DNA of 64,000 nucleotides from Pseudomonadales bacterium. Lineage in GTDB: Bacteria > Pseudomonadota > Gammaproteobacteria > Pseudomonadales > UBA5518. A model generated the notes under the pieces. That model did not search any database, was not told the DNA's origin, and worked only from the letters and a program-made list of their open reading frames with translations. The position numbers were made by a program, and so were the translations under genes. Below, in pieces: positions 1 through 9,297 of this stretch; the stretch's first letter is position 1, and the number at the start of each line of letters is the position of its first letter. The stretch lies in contig JACKOP010000002.1 of NCBI GenBank assembly GCA_024234165.1, positions 62,001-126,000 on the forward strand, in the 5' to 3' direction.

Positions 1-545
1 ATCGCGCTGGCGTGGTCACCCCAGCCGAGCACACCGCCAACCGGCGCATGCCCTCGGAAGCGCACCCGGTCCATCATCCCGGAGCGCGCCCACCAGCCGC
101 TGCGATCGAAGGCGGCCACGTTCGCATGAGGCCCGTGTTCGCCATAGCCGGAAAGCTGAGCGTAGACCAGGCGCGGATTCAACCCCTCGAGATCCTCCCA
201 GCGCAAGCGCAGCTTCGCGAGCACCTCGGGCGGAAAGTTGGTCAGGAACACATCGGCCTGGGCGACCAGGCGCTGCAGCACCGCATAACCTTGCGGCTGC
301 TTGAGATCGAGCAACAGCGAGCGCTTGTTGCGCGCCGTGAGCTGCCATGCATAGTTCTCGCTGGCCTGCGGAAAGCCGGGGACATACTGCGCTGCCCAAC
401 GGAAGCCGTCACCGCCCGGGGGCGCTTCGACCTTGACCACATCCGCGCCGAAGTCACCCAGAACCGTCGCTGCGGCCGGGGCGGCAACCCAGCTTCCGCA
501 GTCGATCACACGCAGTCCTTCCAGCAATAATTCTTCGTTATTCAT
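1..545 (-). CDS. CaiB/BaiF family CoA transferase, N-terminal part (runs off the left edge)
   Basis: Reading leftward from ATG at 545 gives an open frame to the window edge, about 181 residues. It begins MNNEELLLEGLRVIDCGSWV and continues through VLGDFGADVVKVEAPPGGD and LTARNKRSLLLDLK, the standard N-terminal signature of family III CoA transferases, which move CoA between acyl acids. A GGAG lies about 7 nt before the ATG. The catalytic Asp normally follows further on, near residue 170, and only the approach to it is present. The family is clear; the acyl substrate is not. An AT-rich stretch just upstream (546-600) probably holds its promoter. Confidence 0.88.
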   Translation of the reverse strand, partial: MNNEELLLEGLRVIDCGSWVAAPAAATVLGDFGADVVKVEAPPGGDGFRWAAQYVPGFPQASENYAWQLTARNKRSLLLDLKQPQGYAVLQRLVAQADVFLTNFPPEVLAKLRLRWEDLEGLNPRLVYAQLSGYGEHGPHANVAAFDRSGWWARSGMMDRVRFRGHAPVGGVLGWGDHASA

Positions 546-643
546 TACGTTATCTCCATATTTTCAACCAAAACATAATGTATTGTCCTTGCTCGGCACG
601 ACACCAGCGTCTCGGCATTCCGGAATCGCCAACCGACGCAGGC

Positions 644-1426
644 TCAGGAGGCGGTCCCCAGAAAATCCCGGACAAGGCGCAGAAACACCGTCGGCTTCTC
701 GGCATGCAACCAGTGACCGGCACCGGCGATCACCTTCAGCCGTGCATGCGGAAACAGCCGTGCGGTCGCATCGCGTGCCGCCGCCGTGATGTAGTCCGAA
801 TGTTCACCCTTGAGGAACAGCACTGGCCCCTGGTACGGCTCGGTCGCTTGCGGTGCGGCCAGGATCTCGGCATAAGCCTGCTCGATCGCATCCAGATCGA
901 AGCGCCAGTGCCAGCGGCCGGCGTCATCCCGAACCCGATTCATCAGCATCAGGGCGACCACGCCGGCTTCGTCGATGTGCTGCTCGAGGATCCGGGCAGT
1001 AGCGCGGCGATCGGCAAGCAGGTCGGCAGCGGCTTCGCGCAGCGCTGCGAACAGGCGCCGGTGGTGCGGCTCGTAGCGCACCGGCGCGATATCCCCGACC
1101 ACGATGCGCGTGACCCGTTGCGGATGATCGAGCGCGGCCTGCATCGCCACCTTGCCACCCATCGAATGCCCCAGCAGGGCGGCCTGCGCGATGCCGTATG
1201 CGTCGAGCAGGTGCATCACATCAGCGGCCAGATCGGCGTAGCACATTCCGGGGGCGTGAAACGAGCGCCCGTGATTGCGCAGATCTGCCAGCAGGACACG
1301 CTGCGAGCGTGCGAGCTCGCGTCCCAGCGGCATCAGGTTGGCAGACATCCCGAACAGGCCGTGCAGCAGGACAACGGTCTGTGATCCCTCACCCAGTGAC
1401 TGGCAGTGCAGAAGCTGCCCCGACAT
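644..1426 (-). CDS. alpha/beta hydrolase, YbfF-like esterase
   Basis: 260-residue single-domain alpha/beta hydrolase. The oxyanion stretch VVLLHGLFG, the nucleophile elbow GHSMGG (Ser about 88) and a C-terminal GAGHWLHAEKP carrying the catalytic His are all visible, and the length matches YbfF-type esterases. I chose the ATG at 1426 because GGAGGG sits 4-5 nt before it. An in-frame ATG at 1459 has no comparable ribosome site. It lies about 100 nt upstream of the CoA transferase on the same strand, but co-transcription is uncertain. The natural substrate (an ester or acyl-CoA) cannot be read from the sequence. Confidence 0.85.
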   Translation of the reverse strand: MSGQLLHCQSLGEGSQTVVLLHGLFGMSANLMPLGRELARSQRVLLADLRNHGRSFHAPGMCYADLAADVMHLLDAYGIAQAALLGHSMGGKVAMQAALDHPQRVTRIVVGDIAPVRYEPHHRRLFAALREAAADLLADRRATARILEQHIDEAGVVALMLMNRVRDDAGRWHWRFDLDAIEQAYAEILAAPQATEPYQGPVLFLKGEHSDYITAAARDATARLFPHARLKVIAGAGHWLHAEKPTVFLRLVRDFLGTAS

Positions 1427-1481
1427 CGTGCCCTCCGAATGGCGCGCATGCGCCTGCAATACGCCGATCGGAGCACAGTGC

Positions 1482-1510
1482 GGTTCTCATTGGCAAGAGC
1501 CGTTGCTAGA
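1482..1510 (+). promoter_or_regulatory. possible sigma-70 promoter for the lipoprotein gene
   Basis: TTCTCA (1482-1487), a 17-nt spacer and TAGAAT (1505-1510) lie about 75 nt before the ATG at 1588, in the gap between two divergent genes. The -10 is good and the -35 matches 4 of 6 positions. Confidence 0.4.
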
Positions 1511-1587
1511 ATCCCGCCGCCATCCGGGCAAGCCTTCGCTGCGGCCTGCAACGCCGCGACGGAGTACTGGAATCATGGAAGCTAACG

Positions 1588-2343
1588 ATGCGAACCCTGT
1601 ACCTGTTGATCCTGTCTCTGTTCCTCATTGCCTGCGCCGGCGGCACCGGCAGCGACGGCAGCGGTGCGGCAACCGCCTATCAGGGCAGCTACGATTCCCG
1701 ACTCGCCGACAAGACCCAATACGGTCGTCTGGTCATCGCGACCGTGAACCTGGGCAAACCGAGCCGCACCTATCTCACAGCGCACGAAGCACACGTCGAT
1801 CGACTGGTCACCGAACGGCTCACCCAGGCTGGGTATCAGGTGCTGCCATCCGAACTGTTCGCCGAAGCGTGGAAGGACGGCGTGCGCAAATGGGGCGAAC
1901 CGTACAACCCGGGAACCGGCAAGCTGAACGAGACCGTGCTCCAGTACGTCCTGGCCGAGACGGCCAACGCGCTGGCCACCGGCGGTCAGGTGCAGGCGAT
2001 CGTGTTCACCAACCTCGAGGAAACGCAGGTGTACTTCTCGCCGAGCGGCAACCATTCCGCTCACTTCCTGGGTGTCACGCGGCGTCCGGCGGCACGTGGC
2101 GGTGATGGCGTACCCGCAGACTTCGACTGGATCCAGGGCGTCGACGCCGTGGGGCTCTACGTCAGCGTGTTCGACCTGAAGTTGCAGCGCCTGTTCAGCG
2201 GTGCCGGAGGTATCGAGGTCACCGAATACCTGAACCTGAAGCCGTCAAAGCCGGTCTGGACTCGTGAAAAGACGGTACTGAACAACGCAGGCTGGCTTGA
2301 GGAAGGCATCGATCTGGCGCTGAAACCATGGATTCCGCGCTGA
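1588..2343 (+). CDS. hypothetical lipoprotein
   Basis: 251 residues starting MRTLYLLILSLFLIACAGG. This is a signal peptide ending in a lipobox (LIAC), with Cys about 16 as the lipidation site. The residue after Cys is Ala, which suggests sorting to the outer membrane. The mature part is soluble, alternates hydrophobic beta-like stretches (GRLVIATVNLG, QVQAIVFTNLE, AVGLYVSVFDLK) and has no motif I can assign. It stands alone, with a divergent gene before it and a convergent operon after it. It is an unrecognised envelope lipoprotein. Confidence 0.75.
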   Translation: MRTLYLLILSLFLIACAGGTGSDGSGAATAYQGSYDSRLADKTQYGRLVIATVNLGKPSRTYLTAHEAHVDRLVTERLTQAGYQVLPSELFAEAWKDGVRKWGEPYNPGTGKLNETVLQYVLAETANALATGGQVQAIVFTNLEETQVYFSPSGNHSAHFLGVTRRPAARGGDGVPADFDWIQGVDAVGLYVSVFDLKLQRLFSGAGGIEVTEYLNLKPSKPVWTREKTVLNNAGWLEEGIDLALKPWIPR

Positions 2344-2365
2344 GGGGATAAATAAGGAAGGAGAT

Positions 2366-2393
2366 GCCGACGCGAGGCAAGCCTCGCGTCGGC
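2366..2393. terminator. bidirectional hairpin terminator
   Basis: Perfect inverted repeat GCCGACGCGAGGC (2366-2378) and its complement (2381-2393) with a 2-nt centre, between the convergent lipoprotein and korB genes. On the minus strand it is followed by a pyrimidine-rich tract (ATCTCCTTCCTTATTT), so it should mainly stop the korAB operon. Confidence 0.65.
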
Positions 2394-2401
2394 GCGAGCA
2401 A

Positions 2402-3451
2402 TCAACGCAAGCCGGCGTTGATGCTGTCGAGCACCTTGGTACCCGGGCAGAGTTCCTTTTCGGTCAGTGTGTTCAACGGACGACGCACCGTACCCAGAAT
2501 CTCGTGCATTTCCTGTGCATCGCGGTCGATGTAGAGCAGTCCAGTCAGTACCCGCCCGCTGTCACGGTGTTCTGCGATCGCGTTCAGTGCTGCCTGCGAA
2601 TCCTCGATATCGTAATCGTTGCTCTGCTTGTGCAGACGGATCACCGAACCGTCGTGCATGCACACCTCCTGCGTCGCACCGGCAGCGTAGCTGGTACGGA
2701 TCTCCTCGCGCATCGGCACGAAATCGAGCGGGACCGGATCCATGTGTTCGCGCGTGAATGCGTAACTCTTGGTCGACCCCACGTGGTTGTTGAAGGTCAC
2801 GCACGGCGAAACCACGTCGAGGAACGCAAATCCGCGATGCGTCAGCGCCGCCTTGATCAGCGGTACCAGTTGCTCGCGGTCACCGCTGAAGCTGCGCCCG
2901 ACGAAGGTTGCGCCGAGCTGGATCGCGATACTGGCCAGATCGATCGGCTCGTAGGGATTCCGGAACCCCTTCTTGTTCTTCGAACCGACGTCGGCGGTTG
3001 CCGAGTCCTGGCCCTTGGTCAATCCATAGCAACCGTTGTTCTCGACGATATAGGTCATGTTCAGGTTGCGTCGCACCGCGTGTGCGAACTGCCCGAAACC
3101 GATCGATGCCGTGTCGCCGTCCCCGGAGACGCCGATATACACCAGCTCGCGGTTCGCCAGCGCTGCCCCGGTGGTCACCGACGGCATGCGCCCGTGCACC
3201 GAGTTGAAGCCGTGCGAGCGGCCGAGAAAATACGCCGGCGTCTTCGACGAACAGCCGATACCGGACATTTTCGCGATACGGTGCGGCTCGAGCGGCAGCG
3301 TGAACACGGCCTCGATGATCGCTGCACTGATCGAGTCGTGACCGCAGCCTGCGCACAGCGTACTGAGCGAGCCTTCGTAGTCGCGACGGGTGAAGCCGAG
3401 CTCGTTGACCTGCGCGGCGGGATGGCGAAATGACGGCTTCTGGTAGGTCAT
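2402..3451 (-). CDS. korB: 2-oxoacid:ferredoxin oxidoreductase, beta subunit
   Basis: 349-residue thiamine-diphosphate subunit of a 2-oxoacid:ferredoxin oxidoreductase, the oxygen-sensitive-type route from a 2-oxoacid to acyl-CoA with reduction of ferredoxin. Visible are the cluster cysteines CAGCGHD (33, 36) and GIGCSSK (67), and the ThDP motif GDGDTAS (from 110) followed by NNGCYGLTKGQ. The gene overlaps korA by 4 nt (ATGA), so the two are translationally coupled. The sequence type fits 2-oxoglutarate (KorB) better than pyruvate enzymes, but substrate specificity is inferred. Confidence 0.9.
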   Translation of the reverse strand: MTYQKPSFRHPAAQVNELGFTRRDYEGSLSTLCAGCGHDSISAAIIEAVFTLPLEPHRIAKMSGIGCSSKTPAYFLGRSHGFNSVHGRMPSVTTGAALANRELVYIGVSGDGDTASIGFGQFAHAVRRNLNMTYIVENNGCYGLTKGQDSATADVGSKNKKGFRNPYEPIDLASIAIQLGATFVGRSFSGDREQLVPLIKAALTHRGFAFLDVVSPCVTFNNHVGSTKSYAFTREHMDPVPLDFVPMREEIRTSYAAGATQEVCMHDGSVIRLHKQSNDYDIEDSQAALNAIAEHRDSGRVLTGLLYIDRDAQEMHEILGTVRRPLNTLTEKELCPGTKVLDSINAGLR

Positions 3452-5340
3452 GGCTTGGCTTTCCTCGACGTCGTGCGTTTGCTGCTGCCGATCGGGGTGA
3501 CGTTGTCGGTTCCGCCGATTCCGGTCCGGATCCCTGCTGCGATCTGCCGTGCGGTGATCGGCAAACCGTCGTAGTTCAGTACCGAAACCAGCTTTTCCTT
3601 CGACGGTACCGCAGTCTCGTTGACGAGCAGGCGCAACATCTGGCTGTCGCGGTTCTGCTCGACCACGAACACCACCTCGTGCGAGGCGATGAAATCTTCC
3701 ACCGCCTGCGAGAACGGGAATGCACGCAGGCGCATCGTATCGACTGCAATACCCTCTTCGATCAGCATCTCCACCGCCTCGTAGGCCGGCGATGCCGTGG
3801 TGCCGAAGAAGATCACGCCATACGGTGTCTTGGTTGCAGCCGGCTTGATCTTCGGCTCCGGAACGTACTGCTTCGCGGTTTCCAGCTTCTTCAGCAGACG
3901 GTCCACGTTGCGCACGTAGGCTGCCCCGTCCTCGCTGTACAGCGCGTATTCGTCGCGCGAGGTTCCACGCGTGGTGTAGGCGCCCTTGGTGGGATGCGCG
4001 CCGGGATAGGTACGGAACGGGATGCCGTCATCGTCGACGTCGAGATAGCGCCCGAAGCGCTCGCTCATCTTCTCCAGCGCATCCGCGTCCAGCACCTTGC
4101 CACGGTCGTAGGTGCGATTGTCGTCGAACACCAGCGGCGGTGACATCGAGTCGTTCATGCCGAGCTCGAGATCGGTCAGCATGATCACCGGCGTCTGCAG
4201 CCTGTCGGCAAGGTCGAATGCCTTCACGGTCAGGCCGAAGCATTCGGCGGGAGTCGCCGGGAACAGCAGCACATGCTTGGTATCGCCGTGCGAGGCATAC
4301 GCCGCGGCAAGCACGTCCGACTGCTGCGAACGCGTCGGCATTCCGGTCGAGGGGCCAGCACGCTGCACGTCGACCAGCACCGTCGGGATCTCGGCGAAAT
4401 ACGCCAGCCCCAGGAACTCGCTCATCAGCGACAGCCCCGGTCCGCTGGTCGCGGTGAACGAGCGCGCACCGTTCCAGCCTGCACCTATCACCATGCCGAT
4501 GGCCGACAACTCGTCCTCGGCCTGCACGATCGCGTAATTCTTCTCGCCGGTGCCCGCGTCGATACGCAGGCGCTTGCAATAGGTCTCGAAACTGTCGATG
4601 ACCGAGGTGGACGGTGTGATCGGGTACCACGCAGCCACACTCGCACCACCGTAGACAGCCCCCAGCGCCACCGCGGTATTGCCGTCCATCATGATGTGGT
4701 CGGTCTCGAGGATATGCTTGGCGATGTTGCCGCCACGCTGGACGCGCAAGCCGATCGGACAGTCGTAGTTTCGCACCGCGTACTGGTGCCCCATCTCGAG
4801 CGCCTGCACGTTCTGCGTGATCAGCTTTTCCTTGCCCTTGAACTGCTCTGCCACCAGATCCTTCAGCACGCCGAACTCGATGTCGAGCAGCGCCGCCAGC
4901 GCACCGACGTAGATCACGTTCTTGAACAGCAGGCGCTGGCGTGCGTCGGAGTACTCGCGCAGACACATCGACGTGATCGGAATCCCGACGTAGTTGATGT
5001 CGCTGCGGATCATGCGCGGCTCGAGCGCCTTCGTCGAATCGTAGACGAAGTAGCCACCCGGCTCGACCTCGGCGATGTCGCGCTCCATGCTCTGCGGATT
5101 CACGCACAGCATCAGGTCGACTCCGCCTCCACGGCGTCCGAGATAACCCTTGTGGCTGACGCGCACCTCGTACCAGGTCGGCAGGCCCTGGATGTTCGAC
5201 GGGAAGATGTTGCGCGGACTGACCGGAATCCCCATGCGGAAGATCGCCTTCGCGAACATATGGTTCGCGGAGGCCGATCCGGTGCCGTTGACGTTCGCGA
5301 ACTTGACGACGAAATCGTTTACTGCTTGCTTGGCGTGCAT
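3448..5340 (-). CDS. korA: 2-oxoacid:ferredoxin oxidoreductase, fused gamma-alpha subunit
   Basis: 630 residues. The first ~190 form the gamma domain (GTGSASANHMFAKAIFRMG, then GGGVDLMLCVN), and the rest is the alpha, pyrimidine-binding part (YPITPSTSVIDSFE, FTATSGPGLSLM). This gamma-alpha fusion is the common KorA architecture. I chose the ATG at 5340 because it overlaps the stop of the upstream gene by one base (TGATG). A longer frame to 5433 lacks family similarity in its extension. It partners KorB, which follows with a 4-nt overlap, and takes or gives electrons through ferredoxin, probably via the cluster-bearing protein encoded just upstream. Confidence 0.9.
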   Translation of the reverse strand: MHAKQAVNDFVVKFANVNGTGSASANHMFAKAIFRMGIPVSPRNIFPSNIQGLPTWYEVRVSHKGYLGRRGGGVDLMLCVNPQSMERDIAEVEPGGYFVYDSTKALEPRMIRSDINYVGIPITSMCLREYSDARQRLLFKNVIYVGALAALLDIEFGVLKDLVAEQFKGKEKLITQNVQALEMGHQYAVRNYDCPIGLRVQRGGNIAKHILETDHIMMDGNTAVALGAVYGGASVAAWYPITPSTSVIDSFETYCKRLRIDAGTGEKNYAIVQAEDELSAIGMVIGAGWNGARSFTATSGPGLSLMSEFLGLAYFAEIPTVLVDVQRAGPSTGMPTRSQQSDVLAAAYASHGDTKHVLLFPATPAECFGLTVKAFDLADRLQTPVIMLTDLELGMNDSMSPPLVFDDNRTYDRGKVLDADALEKMSERFGRYLDVDDDGIPFRTYPGAHPTKGAYTTRGTSRDEYALYSEDGAAYVRNVDRLLKKLETAKQYVPEPKIKPAATKTPYGVIFFGTTASPAYEAVEMLIEEGIAVDTMRLRAFPFSQAVEDFIASHEVVFVVEQNRDSQMLRLLVNETAVPSKEKLVSVLNYDGLPITARQIAAGIRTGIGGTDNVTPIGSSKRTTSRKAKP

Positions 5341-7115
5341 CAGTGTCCCGCCTTGGTGACCAGATAGAAGAACTTCTGCATATCCCATGCGCCCGTGGGG
5401 CAACGCTCGGCGCACAGACCACAGTGCAGACACACGTTCTCGTCCTTGACCATGACACGCTGTGTCTGCGTAAGACCGTCCTGGACGTACAGATCCTGCG
5501 TCAGGTTGGTAGCCGCCACGCGCAACGCCTGGCGCAACGCCGGCTCATCGTCGTTCATCAGGAAGTTGATGCACTCCGTCGGACAGATATCGACGCAGGC
5601 ATCGCATTCGATGCACTTCGACGCGACGAAGACCGTCTGCACGTCGCAGTTGAGGCACCGCAGGGCTTCGGCAAGCCCCGCCCGCGTATCGAAGCCGAGC
5701 TCGACTTCGGTCTTCAGATCCTTCAGCGCCACCTCCTTCGGCACATGCGGCACCTTGTAGCGCAGATCATTGACGACCGCGTTGTCGTAGCTCCATTCGT
5801 GCACACCCATCTTCTGGCTGACCAGGGTCACGCCCGGCGCCAGGCGCGCCTTCACGCTCTCGCCACGCAGGAACAGGTCGATCGAGATCGCTGCCTGATG
5901 CCCCTGCGCCACGGCGGTGATGATGTTCTTCGGTCCGAACGCTGCGTCGCCGGCGAAGAACACCTTGGGCAGCGTGGACTGGAACGTGACCGCATCGATT
6001 GCCGGCATGTCCCATTTGCCGAACTCGATGCCGAGATCGCGTTCGATCCACGGAAATGCGTTGTCCTGCCCGATTGCGATCAGCACGTCGTCGGCCTCGA
6101 ACAGCACCGGCGGCTCGCCGGTGGGCACCAGGCTGCGGCGACCCTTGTCATCGTAGACCACCTCGACCTTATCGAAGCTCATGCCGATCAGGCGACCGTC
6201 GCGATGCACGAACTCCTTCGGCACGTGGTTGTTGAAGATCGGAATGTCCTCGGCCATCGCGTCTTCCTTTTCCCACGGCGAGGCCTTCATCTTGTCGAAC
6301 TCGGAACGCACGACGACCTTGACGTCCTCGCCGCCGAGACGGCGCGCCGTGCGGCAGCAATCCATCGCGGTGTTGCCGCCGCCGAGCACCAGCACGCGCT
6401 TGCCGATCGTGTGGATGTGCTCGAAGGAGACGCTCGAGAGCCAGTCGATCCCGACGAAGATGTTCGCCGCTGCTTCCTTGCGCCCGGGCAGATCGAGGTC
6501 GCTGCCACGCGGCGCGCCGGTGCCGACCAGCACTGCGTCGTAGTCCGCGTCCAGAATGGACTTCATGCTGGTGACGCGGGTATCGAAGTGCTGGTGGAGG
6601 CCGAGATCGAGTATGTATCCGGTTTCCTCGTCGAGCACTGCCGGCGGCAGGCGGAACACCGGAATCTGGCTGCGCATCATGCCGCCCGCCTTCGCCTGAT
6701 CGTCGAACAGATCGAGTTCGTAGCCGAGCGGCGCCAGGTCACGCGCCACGGTCAGCGCCGCGGGGCCAGCACCGATCAGCGCGATCCGCTTGCCGTTCTT
6801 GCGCTTCGGCGCCTTCGGCATGCGCGCGGCAACCGCACCCTTGTTGTCGGCTGCGACGCGCTTGAGGCGGCAGATCGCCACCGGCTCCTTCTCGATCCGT
6901 ACGCGCCGGCACGCCGGCTCGCACGGACGGTCGCACGTGCGCCCGAGGATGCCGGGAAACACGTTCGATTCCCAGTTCACCATGTACGCGTCGGTATAAC
7001 GCTCTGCGGCAATCAGGCGGATGTACTCCGGAACCGGCGTGTGCGAGGGACACGCGTACTGGCAATCGACGACCTTGTGGAAGTACTCGGGATCGCTGAT
7101 ATCCGTAGGTTTCAT
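5340..7115 (-). CDS. GltD-like FAD/NAD(P) oxidoreductase fused to a 2[4Fe-4S] ferredoxin domain
   Basis: 591 residues, first gene of the operon with korA and korB. An N-terminal cysteine region (DCQYACPSHTPV, then TCDRPCEPACRR) resembles the cluster domain of glutamate synthase small subunits. Next come an FAD site GAGPAAL (about 115) and an NAD(P) site GGGNTAMD (about 240), with GDAAFGPKNIITAVAQG closing the FAD domain. The C-terminus adds two ferredoxin motifs, CIECDACVDICPTEC and CLHCGLCAERCPTG. It most likely shuttles electrons between NAD(P)H and the KorAB ferredoxin pool. No glutamate synthase large subunit is nearby, so a GltD role is unlikely. Confidence 0.85.
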   Translation of the reverse strand: MKPTDISDPEYFHKVVDCQYACPSHTPVPEYIRLIAAERYTDAYMVNWESNVFPGILGRTCDRPCEPACRRVRIEKEPVAICRLKRVAADNKGAVAARMPKAPKRKNGKRIALIGAGPAALTVARDLAPLGYELDLFDDQAKAGGMMRSQIPVFRLPPAVLDEETGYILDLGLHQHFDTRVTSMKSILDADYDAVLVGTGAPRGSDLDLPGRKEAAANIFVGIDWLSSVSFEHIHTIGKRVLVLGGGNTAMDCCRTARRLGGEDVKVVVRSEFDKMKASPWEKEDAMAEDIPIFNNHVPKEFVHRDGRLIGMSFDKVEVVYDDKGRRSLVPTGEPPVLFEADDVLIAIGQDNAFPWIERDLGIEFGKWDMPAIDAVTFQSTLPKVFFAGDAAFGPKNIITAVAQGHQAAISIDLFLRGESVKARLAPGVTLVSQKMGVHEWSYDNAVVNDLRYKVPHVPKEVALKDLKTEVELGFDTRAGLAEALRCLNCDVQTVFVASKCIECDACVDICPTECINFLMNDDEPALRQALRVAATNLTQDLYVQDGLTQTQRVMVKDENVCLHCGLCAERCPTGAWDMQKFFYLVTKAGH

Positions 7116-7260
7116 CGCGCATTCACCGTCTTCGTGGTGGCCGCCAGCCAGTGCGCGGGTTGGCCCTGCGCCCTCGGCTCCGGCTGTTCATGATAGGTCG
7201 CGGCATGATAACTGGATCACCGGGATTTGGGACTGTGTCCAGGTCAAGATTTTGCATTTT

Positions 7261-9294
7261 TCACGTGCCGGTTTCGCTGTGGTGCGCCAGTTCCGCGAGC
7301 AACCGTCGTTCATCCCAGACCTCGATGCCGAGTGCCTCGGCCCGTGCGAGCTTGGAGCCCGCTCCGGGCCCGGCCACCACGACGTCGGTACGCGAGCTGA
7401 CGCTGCCCGCAACCTTCGCACCGAGTGCCGTCAAGCGCCGCGTGGCCTCGTCACGGCTCATCGCTTCCAGCGTGCCGGTAAGCACGAAACTGCGTCCGGC
7501 CAACGGAGCGGTTTGCAGGTTCGGCGCTGCGACGCCGGGCCAGTGTACCCCGGCTGCGCGCAGACGATCGATCAGCTCGCGGTTCGCCGGTACCGCGAAA
7601 AACGCAACCACATGGGCGGCCACCACCGGCCCCACGTCGGGCACCTCCTGCAGCGCCCCGGCATCGGCAGCCTGCAGTGCCTCCAGACCGCCGAAATGCT
7701 GCGCCAGCGCCAGCGCCGTTGCCTCGCCGACCTCGCGTATCCCGAGCGCGAACAGCAAGCGCTGCAGGGACGTCGTGCGGCTGTGCCGGATCGCCGCCAC
7801 CAGCTTTGCAGCCGATTTTTCACCCATGCGCTCCAGGCCCGCCAGCGTCACCGCATCCAGCCCGTAGAGATCGGCGACACTGCGCACGAGGCCGCTGTCG
7901 ACGAGCTGCTCGATCGACTTCTCGCCGAGTCCTTCGATGTCCATCGCACGTCGCGACGCGAAATGGCGGATCGTCTCCTTCTGTTGCGCCGCGCACACCA
8001 GCGTTCCCGAGCAGCGTGCTATCGCCTCACCTTCCTGACGCTCGATCGCCGACCCGCACACCGGGCAGCTGAGCGGCGCCACGATCGCACGAGCGTTCGC
8101 CGGGCGTTTCTCCGGGACGGCGCGCACCACCTGCGGAATCACGTCACCGGCGCGGCGCACCACCACCGTATCGCCGATCATCACGCCAAGGCGGCCCACC
8201 TCGTCCAGGTTGTGCAGCGTGGCGTTGCTCACGGTCACGCCGCCGACGAACACCGGCTCGAGCCGTGCCACCGGCGTGATCGCCCCGGTACGCCCGACCT
8301 GGAACTCGACGTCGAGCAACGTCGTCGTTTCCTCCTGTGCCGGAAACTTCTGCGCGATCGCCCAGCGCGGCGCGCGAGCGACGAAGCCGAGGCGCTGCTG
8401 CTGTTCGACGCTGTCGACCTTGAACACCACGCCATCGATCGCGTAACCAAGACCCGCGCGTCGCCGCTGCAGCTCGCGGTAATACGCCAGGCAGGCGTCG
8501 ACACCCACCGCCCGCTGTCGCAACGCGCTCACCGGAATCCCCAGTGCAGCCAGCCAATCGAGCACCCCCGACTGTGTCGGCGGCAACGCAGCACCCTCGC
8601 TCCGGCCGATTCCGTACCCGCAGAACGCCAGCGGTCGCTGCGCCGTGACGCGCGGGTCGAGCTGGCGCAGGCTGCCCGCAGCCGCATTGCGCGGGTTCAC
8701 GAAGGTTTTCTCGCCACGCTCGCGGGCACGCCGGTTCAATGCCTCGAAGGCTGCCTCCGGCAGATAGATCTCGCCACGCACCTCGATTACCGAACCTGCC
8801 GTGGCACCGCACAGCCGCAGCGGCACCCCGGCGATCGTGCGCACGTTGGCGGTCACGTCCTCGCCGCTGCTGCCATCACCGCGAGTCGCCGCTCGCCGCA
8901 GGGAACCGTGCTGGTACGACAGGCTCACGGCCAGTCCGTCGAGCTTCGGTTCGCAACAGTATTCGACCGGCTCCACCACAGCGAGACGCTCGCGCACCCG
9001 GCGGTCGAAGGCACGCAGCTCTTCGTCAGTGAACGCGTTGTCGAGCGAGAGCATCGGCATCTCGTGATGCACGGTGGCGAACGCACCCTGCACCATCGCG
9101 CCCACGCGTCGGGTCGGCGAATCGTCGACGACCAGCTCCGGATGGGCCTGCTCGAGTTCCTGCAGCCGGCGCAGCAGGCGGTCGTACTCGGCGTCGGTTA
9201 TGACCGGATCGTCGAGGACATAGTAGCGACGGTCATGGTGGAGGATCGCCTCGCGCAACCGCTCGACTTCGAGCGCAGCGTCTTGCGCCCCCAT
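7261..9294 (-). CDS. ligA: NAD-dependent DNA ligase
   Basis: 677 residues, the normal LigA length. The adenylation motif KLDG (Lys about 117) is present, preceded by the Ia domain NAD-binding stretch RYYVLDDPVITDAEYD. Then come the OB fold, a four-cysteine zinc finger (CPVCG...RCSG..VC), helix-hairpin-helix repeats and a C-terminal BRCT domain (GRSFVLTGTLEAMSRDEA). It seals nicks in Okazaki fragments and repair gaps. It is the last gene of smc-zipA-ligA, 3 nt after zipA. Confidence 0.97.
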   Translation of the reverse strand: MGAQDAALEVERLREAILHHDRRYYVLDDPVITDAEYDRLLRRLQELEQAHPELVVDDSPTRRVGAMVQGAFATVHHEMPMLSLDNAFTDEELRAFDRRVRERLAVVEPVEYCCEPKLDGLAVSLSYQHGSLRRAATRGDGSSGEDVTANVRTIAGVPLRLCGATAGSVIEVRGEIYLPEAAFEALNRRARERGEKTFVNPRNAAAGSLRQLDPRVTAQRPLAFCGYGIGRSEGAALPPTQSGVLDWLAALGIPVSALRQRAVGVDACLAYYRELQRRRAGLGYAIDGVVFKVDSVEQQQRLGFVARAPRWAIAQKFPAQEETTTLLDVEFQVGRTGAITPVARLEPVFVGGVTVSNATLHNLDEVGRLGVMIGDTVVVRRAGDVIPQVVRAVPEKRPANARAIVAPLSCPVCGSAIERQEGEAIARCSGTLVCAAQQKETIRHFASRRAMDIEGLGEKSIEQLVDSGLVRSVADLYGLDAVTLAGLERMGEKSAAKLVAAIRHSRTTSLQRLLFALGIREVGEATALALAQHFGGLEALQAADAGALQEVPDVGPVVAAHVVAFFAVPANRELIDRLRAAGVHWPGVAAPNLQTAPLAGRSFVLTGTLEAMSRDEATRRLTALGAKVAGSVSSRTDVVVAGPGAGSKLARAEALGIEVWDERRLLAELAHHSETGT

Positions 9295-9297
9295 GAC

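Noticed and set aside
5340..7115. Glutamate synthase small subunit (GltD)
   Set aside because: No GltB next to it, extra ferredoxin domain at the C-terminus, and coupling to korA.
7190..7260. TTGACC-type -35 and TATCAT -10 boxes on the minus strand upstream of the korA operon
   Set aside because: Spacing between them is about 30 nt, not compatible with a sigma-70 promoter.
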